Source of the DNA: an uncultured Anaerolineae bacterium
GTDB taxonomy: Bacteria > Chloroflexota > Anaerolineae > Promineifilales > Promineifilaceae
DNA: 64,000 bases
Assembly: GCA_905479495.1 (NCBI GenBank)
Contig: CAJQMR010000016.1
Location: 248,001-312,000 of the forward strand
Direction: 5' to 3'
Made by a program: the position numbers and the translations under genes. Each line of letters opens with the position of its first letter. The first letter of the stretch is position 1. This document shows, in pieces, positions 58,814 to 64,000 of the stretch. Below the pieces are notes generated by a model. It worked only from the letters and a program-made list of their open reading frames with translations, did no database searches and was not told the origin of the DNA.

Positions 58814-59059
58814 CTAATCGGCCTCATCTTGGGCAACAAGCGCATCAAGTAGCTGTCCAATTTCGTTTAGGCTGCTAAGTAACTTCTCAAACAATTGTGG
58901 TGCATCCTCTGGCATTCCAGTGGAATCCTTAGCTTCCAATTCCAACAATTTAGCAAAATTCAGGGACCTTAAGGTCTCATGGCGAAAATATTGCACCCAC
59001 TCTTCAAGTGGCGCTTTGGACAAACCTTCTAAATATTGCTGAAACTCATTCATAAACAT
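58814..59059 (-). CDS. Small helical protein of unknown function between thyA and folA
   Basis: 81 residues from the ATG at 59059; a second ATG two codons later is equally possible. All-helical in look (EFQQYLEGLSKAPLEEWVQYF, LFEKLLSSLNEIGQLLDAL), acidic, no Cys or membrane segment. It abuts folA exactly. No family recognised. Confidence 0.6.
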   Translation of the reverse strand: MFMNEFQQYLEGLSKAPLEEWVQYFRHETLRSLNFAKLLELEAKDSTGMPEDAPQLFEKLLSSLNEIGQLLDALVAQDEAD

Positions 59060-59067
59060 CTATTTTC

Positions 59068-59090
59068 GTAGCCGCGGTTTCTTACCGCGC
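59068..59090. repeat. Single arm of the GTAGCCGCAGTTTCTTACCG element across the thyA stop
   Basis: GTAGCCGCGGTTTCTTACCG on the + strand. It supplies the TAA stop and the last codons of thyA. Confidence 0.7.
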
Positions 59091-59876
59091 AATGGGGGCT
59101 TTGATGGTTGGGTGGGCTTGGTAGTTGACCAGTTCAAAGTCCTCGTAGCGGAAGGCAAACAGGTCGGTGATGTCTGGGTTGAGGCGCATTTGCGGCAGCG
59201 GGAACGGATCGCGGGAAAGCTGCAACTCCGCCTGCTCCAGATGATTGAGGTATAGATGGGCATCACCAAAGGTGTGGACAAAATCGCCCGGTTGGTAACC
59301 CAATACCTGGGCCATCATCATCGTCAGCAGGGCGTAGGAGGCAATGTTGAAGGGCACGCCGAGGAAGATGTCGGCGCTGCGCTGGTAGAGCTGGCAGGAA
59401 AGCTTGCCCTCGGCGACGTAAAATTGGAAGAGGCAGTGGCAGGGCGGCAAAGCCATCTGGTCCACCTCGGCCACGTTCCAGGCAGAGACGATGTGGCGGC
59501 GAGAATCTTGGTTGTGTTTAAGGCTGTGCAGAACGTTACTGATTTGGTCGATGGAACGGCCGTTTCCCCCATCCCACGAGCGCCACTGAGAGCCATACAC
59601 CGGACCCAGCTCCCCATTTTCATCGGCCCACTCGTCCCAAATCGTCACCTTGTTTTCGTGCAGGTAGCGGATGTTGGTCTCGCCGCGCAAAAACCAGAGC
59701 AGCTCGTGAATAATTGAGCGAAAGTGCAGCTTTTTGGTCGTCACCGCCGGGAAGCCATCGGCCAGATTAAAGCGCATCTGGTAGCCAAATACGCTGATGG
59801 TACCCGTGCCGGTACGGTCTTCCTTGCGCACCCCATTGTCCAACACATGCTGCATCAAATCCAAATATTGTTTCAT
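59082..59876 (-). CDS. thyA: Thymidylate synthase
   Basis: 264 residues, the E. coli ThyA length. DRTGTGTISVFGYQMRF, LPPCHCLFQFYV (catalytic Cys), QRSADIFLGVPFNIASYALL and FGDAHLYLNHLEQ are all present. It makes dTMP from dUMP with methylene-tetrahydrofolate. First gene of thyA-small-folA. Confidence 0.97.
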   Translation of the reverse strand: MKQYLDLMQHVLDNGVRKEDRTGTGTISVFGYQMRFNLADGFPAVTTKKLHFRSIIHELLWFLRGETNIRYLHENKVTIWDEWADENGELGPVYGSQWRSWDGGNGRSIDQISNVLHSLKHNQDSRRHIVSAWNVAEVDQMALPPCHCLFQFYVAEGKLSCQLYQRSADIFLGVPFNIASYALLTMMMAQVLGYQPGDFVHTFGDAHLYLNHLEQAELQLSRDPFPLPQMRLNPDITDLFAFRYEDFELVNYQAHPTIKAPIAR

Positions 59877-59891
59877 GGTGCCCCTCTCTCT

Positions 59892-59985
59892 TAACGCAGA
59901 GACGCGGAGGCGCAGAGAAGAAAAAACAATCTGCGTAATAGTTCGGCTGCGCTCACCACAAGTCTGCGTAATCTGCGGATTCTTT
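59892..59985. repeat. Imperfect purine-rich inverted repeat upstream of thyA
   Basis: TTAACGCAGAGACGCGGAGG and the segment CTGCGTAATCTGCGGATTC; variant of the 20161 family. Confidence 0.5.
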
Positions 59986-60052
59986 TCTTGGAGCGGGAGT
60001 ATAGCACAGGGGAAACGGCCGTTCCCGTGAAATTCCAGTTTAGAAAAAAGTG

Positions 60053-60082
60053 TTGCGATTTTTTGCCCCCATCACGTACAAT
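60053..60082 (+). promoter_or_regulatory. Promoter giving a nearly leaderless transcript of the STAND gene
   Basis: TTGCGA, 18 bases, TACAAT. The -10 box ends eight bases before the ATG at 60091, and no Shine-Dalgarno is present. Confidence 0.5.
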
Positions 60083-60090
60083 GCCTGCCA

Positions 60091-63000
60091 ATGAGCGCTG
60101 AAACCCTCAACCAACGCAAATTACGCCAGGCCATCGTAGACGCTTTTAACGAAAGCGAGCTGCAAACCTTGTGTTTTGACCTGAAAATTGATTACGAAAC
60201 ATTGCCACCTGGCAGCAAGCTAGACAAAGCGCGGGAGTTGGTGGCCCGCTGCTTGCGGGAACAGCGCGTTGAAGAGCTGATCTCGCTATGCGAAGCTGCG
60301 CGACCTAAAGTGGCGTGGCGGGCGATGATGGCCACGGCCGTTTCCGACGAATCGCCTCCCTTCATGGGCCTTAAATATTTTGATGCCGCACATGCCGACC
60401 TCTTTTTTGGCCGCGAAACACTCACCGCCGAACTGACCGATCACCTGCAAAGCAGCAATTTCTTGGCCGTTGTCGGTGCCTCCGGCAGCGGAAAATCGTC
60501 ACTGGTGCGCGCTGGTCTGGTGCCCGCGCTGCAAAACGCGCAGCCCGGCCTCAAACTCCACATCTTCACCCCCACCGACCACCCGCTGGAAGCACTGGCC
60601 ACCACGCTGACGCGCCACACCGATTCCGTGGGTGTAACGGCCAAATTTATTGATGCGATGGCCAGCGATCCGCGCAGTTTGCATCTGGCGGCGCGGCGGC
60701 TGGTGCAAGCCAATGAACAACTGCTCCTGGTCATTGACCAGTTTGAAGAGCTGTTTACTCTGTGTCGTTCAGAGACAGAACGATTAGCGTTTGTGGATAA
60801 TTTGGTAACGGCCGTTACCAACCCTGATGGCGATCCCAACAGCCACCCCACCCGCGCCGTCATCGCCCTGCGGGCCGACTTCTACCACCACTGCGCCCAG
60901 TACGACGCCCTGCGCCGCCTGCTGGAAACGCAGCAGCGTTACATCGGCGCGATGAGTCCCACCGAACTTCGCCGGGCCATCGAGCTGCCTGCCCAACAAA
61001 GCGGCCTCACCTTTGAAGACGGTCTGGTCGATTTGCTCCTTCGCGACGTGGGTACCAGCGGCGACCAGCCGCCGGAGCCAGGCACGCTCCCCCTACTCTC
61101 CCATGCCCTGCTGGAAACGTGGCAGCGGCGCGAGGGCAACACGCTCACCTTTAGCGGCTACACGGATGCGGGCGGCGTGCAGGGGGCCATTGCCAAAACG
61201 GCTGAATCCGTCTTCAGCCAAAAACTCACGCCAGAACAACAAATCATCGCCCGCAGCATCTTCCTGCGGCTCACGGAGCTGGGTGAAGGCACGCAAGATA
61301 CCCGCCGTCGTGCCCTCATCAGCGAACTGCTGCCGGCTAATGATGCGCTTGATGAAACCCAAACCGTCCTTAACCTGCTATCGGCGGCCCGATTAGTGAC
61401 CACAGACGAAGACAGCGCCGAAGTGACCCACGAGGCGCTTATCCGCGAATGGCCCACGCTGCGCCGCTGGCTGGACGAGAACCGGGACGGCCTGCGCCTG
61501 CACCGCCACCTCACCGAATCGGCCCAGGAATGGCAGCAGCTCAACCGCGATCCCGGCGAGCTGTATCGCGGCGCTCGGCTGGAGCAGGCCCAGGAATGGG
61601 CTACCCAACACGATGATGAATTGAATGACTTGGAGCGGGAATTCCTGGCGACGAGCCTGGCCATCGAACAGCAAGTGATTGCTGAAGCCCGGGCGCAGCA
61701 GCAGCGGGAGCTGGCCCAGGCTCAAAAATTGGCTACGGCCCAAACCCAGGCGGCCAGCCGAGCTCGTTATTTTAACATCGCCCTGTTTGTCATTTTGCTG
61801 CTGGTCATCGGTGTGGCGTGGGCATTGGTCAATGCTCAAAGCTCACGACAAGATGCTGAATTGGCCGCCGCTGAATCTACTGTGGCTGCGGTAAATGCTC
61901 GGGAAACGGCCGTTGCCGCCGATCAGCTAGCCCTTCAAATAGCGAGTGAAAGCACCACCGCTGCGCTCGCCGCAGCAACAGTCAACGCCCAGGCCACCAG
62001 CGACATTGCCGCCAATGTCACCAGAGAGTTCTTGGCCAATGCAACCGCAACGGCCGTTATCCTCAACCAGGATGAGGATGCCGACGGTTTGTCGCTGGCA
62101 CAAGAGCTAGCGTTGGGCACCGAGCCCACCCTCGCTGACAGCGATTTAGATGGCCTACTAGATGGTGTCGAAGTTCTTCAGGGCACCGACCCTAATTATT
62201 TTGATACTGATGATGATACGCTTCCTGACGGTGAAGATAATGATCCGCTACGGCCGTTCATCTCCGCAGTTGCTCCTCTGACAAACGAAATGATAGACCT
62301 TGATCTGGAGCGAGTTATCGTTTTGGACGATATGTTCCTCGATGATGACAATCGGCTGCCGCTGTACGGCGTCTCAATGTCGCCCGATAACACAAGACTC
62401 GCGGCAGGCAGCTACGCTGACGGAGCAAATACATTCATTTACCTTTGGGGCCTAGATGGCACAATGTTGGAACCATACGATACCGGATCGGAGGCAACTG
62501 TTTGGGACACAGCTTTTTCAACCAATCAAGTTTTTGCTGCATTTGGTCCAGGTGTACAAACATTTTCATTAATCGGTCAAAATGAATCGTGGGAAACAGT
62601 GCCAGGCTCAGTCTATGGCAATAACCTCTATAGTGTAGCCATCTCGCCTGACGGCACCTTTCTTCTGATTGGTGGACAGGCTGTCTGGAGTCTCAAACAG
62701 ATAGTTGGAACTGAAGCAATTCCAGTTGCTGGCGACTCGCAAAACGAAAACACAAATGTGCAAAATTTTGTCTCTTATTTTTCGTATGACGGCCGTTTCT
62801 TTGGCCGCATTCGTGATGATGGGTCTGTCTTCTTAGGGGAAACGTTTGAGCGGACGTTTGGACGGCCGTTTAATAAAAGCGCCGACGGTGCCTACGACAT
62901 GGGCATTACGTCCGATGGCAATATTTTAATGGTGGGATATGAAAACGGCCGTGTCGAACTGTACGACTACAGTGACGGAAGAGGCGGGCCCCCGCTAATT

Positions 63001-63252
63001 TACGGGCTGGAAGCCCATCCCAGCAATACCCACACCGTCTTCTCGCCAGACGACACCCTCCTGGCCACCAGCAGCCCGGAAGATGGCATCGTGCGGCTGT
63101 GGCGCGTGGCCGATGGCGAAATGCTGCAAGAACTAGATGCCGAAGCCGATGGCGTCACCTCCTTGATTTTTTCTCAAGACGGCCATTACCTGCTCTTCGG
63201 CACCACCGCTGGCGAAATTCACGTCTACGGCATGCCAGAAGTTGAGCGATAG
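60091..63252 (+). CDS. Transmembrane nSTAND1-type NTPase with effector-associated-type N-terminus, TSP3 repeats and propeller
   Basis: 1053 residues. Residues 8-72 match the N-terminal domain of the gene at 1795 (FNESELQTLCFDLKIDYETL...KLDKARELV). FMGLKYFDAAHADLFFGRE opens the nSTAND1 module. The P-loop GASGSGKS is at 129-136 and Walker B VIDQFEEL at 213-220. A helical region to about 560 leads to a membrane helix (YFNIALFVILLLVIGVAWAL). Alanine-rich helices follow. Thrombospondin-3-like calcium repeats (DEDADGLSLAQELALGTEP, DSDLDGLLDGVEV) span about 661-715. A PD40/WD40-type propeller runs to the end. The sensor part lies outside and the NTPase inside. Function unknown; conflict or stress signalling is inference. 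Confidence 0.85.
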   Translation: MSAETLNQRKLRQAIVDAFNESELQTLCFDLKIDYETLPPGSKLDKARELVARCLREQRVEELISLCEAARPKVAWRAMMATAVSDESPPFMGLKYFDAAHADLFFGRETLTAELTDHLQSSNFLAVVGASGSGKSSLVRAGLVPALQNAQPGLKLHIFTPTDHPLEALATTLTRHTDSVGVTAKFIDAMASDPRSLHLAARRLVQANEQLLLVIDQFEELFTLCRSETERLAFVDNLVTAVTNPDGDPNSHPTRAVIALRADFYHHCAQYDALRRLLETQQRYIGAMSPTELRRAIELPAQQSGLTFEDGLVDLLLRDVGTSGDQPPEPGTLPLLSHALLETWQRREGNTLTFSGYTDAGGVQGAIAKTAESVFSQKLTPEQQIIARSIFLRLTELGEGTQDTRRRALISELLPANDALDETQTVLNLLSAARLVTTDEDSAEVTHEALIREWPTLRRWLDENRDGLRLHRHLTESAQEWQQLNRDPGELYRGARLEQAQEWATQHDDELNDLEREFLATSLAIEQQVIAEARAQQQRELAQAQKLATAQTQAASRARYFNIALFVILLLVIGVAWALVNAQSSRQDAELAAAESTVAAVNARETAVAADQLALQIASESTTAALAAATVNAQATSDIAANVTREFLANATATAVILNQDEDADGLSLAQELALGTEPTLADSDLDGLLDGVEVLQGTDPNYFDTDDDTLPDGEDNDPLRPFISAVAPLTNEMIDLDLERVIVLDDMFLDDDNRLPLYGVSMSPDNTRLAAGSYADGANTFIYLWGLDGTMLEPYDTGSEATVWDTAFSTNQVFAAFGPGVQTFSLIGQNESWETVPGSVYGNNLYSVAISPDGTFLLIGGQAVWSLKQIVGTEAIPVAGDSQNENTNVQNFVSYFSYDGRFFGRIRDDGSVFLGETFERTFGRPFNKSADGAYDMGITSDGNILMVGYENGRVELYDYSDGRGGPPLIYGLEAHPSNTHTVFSPDDTLLATSSPEDGIVRLWRVADGEMLQELDAEADGVTSLIFSQDGHYLLFGTTAGEIHVYGMPEVER

Positions 63253-63260
63253 ATATCGCT

Positions 63261-63333
63261 TGTGTCATGCCCGCGTAGGCGGGCATCCACCTAGCTGGCA
63301 CAAATGGATACCTGCCTTCGCAGGTATGACACT
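63261..63333. repeat. Dispersed intergenic repeat (GTCATGCCCGCGTAGGCGGG type)
   Basis: GTGTCATGCCCGCGTAGGCG at the left, CCTGCCTTCGCAGGTATGAC at the right, each also a small hairpin. It fills the gap between the STAND gene and sufE. Confidence 0.75.
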
Positions 63334-63376
63334 CAAAATTTAGGGTAAACCCAATTAGTTGGTTACAATAGAAAGT

Positions 63377-63805
63377 ATGAGTGATTTACCAGAAAAACTA
63401 GAAGAGATTGTTGAAGATTTTAGCCTGTGCGTCGGGCGCGAAAAGCTGGAATACTTGCTGGAGTTTGCTGAAAAGCTGCCGCGAGTGCCGGATCATATCG
63501 ACACCAGCGAGACCAACAAAGACGAGGTGCATGAGTGCATGTCGCCCGTTTTCATCTACCCAGAGTGGCAAGATGGCAAAATCTTTTACCACTTTGACAT
63601 CCCCCAGGAAGCCCCCACGGTACGCGGCTACGCCTCCGTGCTACAAGAGGGCATCGGCTGGACCACCCCAGAAGATATTGAAAAAATCCCGCTGGAATTT
63701 TATTTAGGGATGGGGTTACAGCAGGTGCTTACGGGACAGCGACTGAACGGGATTACGGCCGTTTTGGCCCACATGAAGCACCTAGCTGCTGACGGTAATC
63801 CGTAA
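63377..63805 (+). CDS. sufE: SufE-like sulfur acceptor protein
   Basis: 142 residues from the ATG at 63377. LPEKLEEIVEDFSLCVGREKLEYLLEFAEKLP is the SufE opening. The active Cys is in VHECMSPVFIYP, where classic SufE has GCQSQVW. LGMGLQQVLTGQRLNGITAVLAHM ends the fold. It takes persulfide sulfur from SufS for iron-sulfur cluster assembly. SufS is not in the window. The last three codons and stop lie in a GTAATCGGT-family repeat. Confidence 0.88.
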   Translation: MSDLPEKLEEIVEDFSLCVGREKLEYLLEFAEKLPRVPDHIDTSETNKDEVHECMSPVFIYPEWQDGKIFYHFDIPQEAPTVRGYASVLQEGIGWTTPEDIEKIPLEFYLGMGLQQVLTGQRLNGITAVLAHMKHLAADGNP

Positions 63806-63853
63806 ACGGCTAACGGTAACCGGTAAAATATGGTTTACCGATTACCGAATCAC
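63793..63853. repeat. GTAATCGGT-family inverted repeat across the sufE stop
   Basis: GGTAATCCGTAAACGG and GGTAACCGGTAAA face TTTACCGATTACCG. It supplies the sufE stop codon and reaches the stop of the fragment gene on the other strand. Confidence 0.8.
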
Positions 63854-64000
63854 CGACCCGTTCGCTGTTCTAGCGAAATCGCCCCAGAGCCGCCGTCGAT
63901 GATAAGGAGGATGCTGTTGGCCCCGTCTGCATTGTAGTTGGGCGTTTCCCAGATGCCATCACCATCGTCACCAGAGATTTGTTCAAAGCGATCATCTAGC
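63850..64000 (-). CDS. C-terminal end of a gene that runs off the window
   Basis: The last 49 residues are visible: acidic, with ISGDDGDGIWETPNYNADG and ILLIIDGGSGAISLEQR. The IDGGSGAI pattern recalls DUF4097-like beta-solenoid (toast-rack) proteins, but too little is in the window for a firm call. The TGA stop is at 63852-63850. Confidence 0.6.
   Translation of the reverse strand, partial: LDDRFEQISGDDGDGIWETPNYNADGANSILLIIDGGSGAISLEQRTGR

Overview
The window looks like a chromosomal segment of a Chloroflexota-type bacterium, probably near the Anaerolineae. This is inference from gene style, not from a marker gene. The clues are GC content in the mid-fifties, lipoproteins and sensor kinases with long Thr/Pro linkers, tandem SPFH proteins, a CofC (F420 pathway) gene, T-box leaders of the Gram-positive type and many families of small intergenic palindromes. 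Nearly all of the DNA is genic. I see no phage, transposase, CRISPR array or rRNA, and one tRNA.

Layout. 1-1795: a truncated STAND/NB-ARC-TPR gene with an effector-associated-type N-terminal domain. 2192-6654: an IclR regulator fused to a split-barrel flavin/F420-type domain, a NitT/TauT-type ABC importer and cofC. 6772-10033: a zinc-ribbon protein, a DUF2207 membrane protein and a surface protein. 10142-13059: two SPFH proteins. 13396-16358: an M14 carboxypeptidase beside a Ser/Thr kinase whose extracytoplasmic part is a degenerate copy of the same peptidase fold. 16498-20163: tRNA-Thr diverging from an operon of a pentapeptide-repeat protein, lysA, a small membrane protein, an SGNH hydrolase and a CDP-alcohol phosphatidyltransferase. 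20279-29552: a DUF971 protein, a GNAT-nitrilase fusion, an orphan membrane protein, valS (with T-box) and a four-gene operon ending upstream in a cyclophilin. 29662-41835: envelope genes, including a lytic transglycosylase, MltG, propeller paralogues and coiled-coil paralogues. 41989-47396: ruvX, NUDIX, a baseplate-J-like protein and alaS. 47569-52436: an Ala leader peptide, a secreted protein, lplA, a receiver-histidine kinase and an M23 peptidase. 52628-57250: a methyltransferase, a second and unlike valS (with its own T-box) and ccdA. 57337-59876: a TlpA-like lipoprotein, folA and thyA. 60091-64000: a transmembrane STAND NTPase, sufE and a gene fragment.

Three themes stand out. First, aminoacyl-tRNA synthetases are controlled by RNA. 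Two ValRS genes of different lineages each follow a T-box with a GUC specifier candidate. alaS follows what reads as a leaderless, alanine-rich leader peptide with a complete trp-style attenuator (47500-47682). Second, the palindrome ACGGCCGT occurs about 130 times by eye in 64 kb where one or two are expected, in genes and between them, like the HIP1 element of cyanobacteria. Third, several families of short inverted repeats fill the intergenic spaces. Some have entered genes in frame: lysA, the second valS, the NB-ARC gene and the signal peptide of a lipoprotein.

All function calls rest on reading motifs. No database search or alignment program was run.
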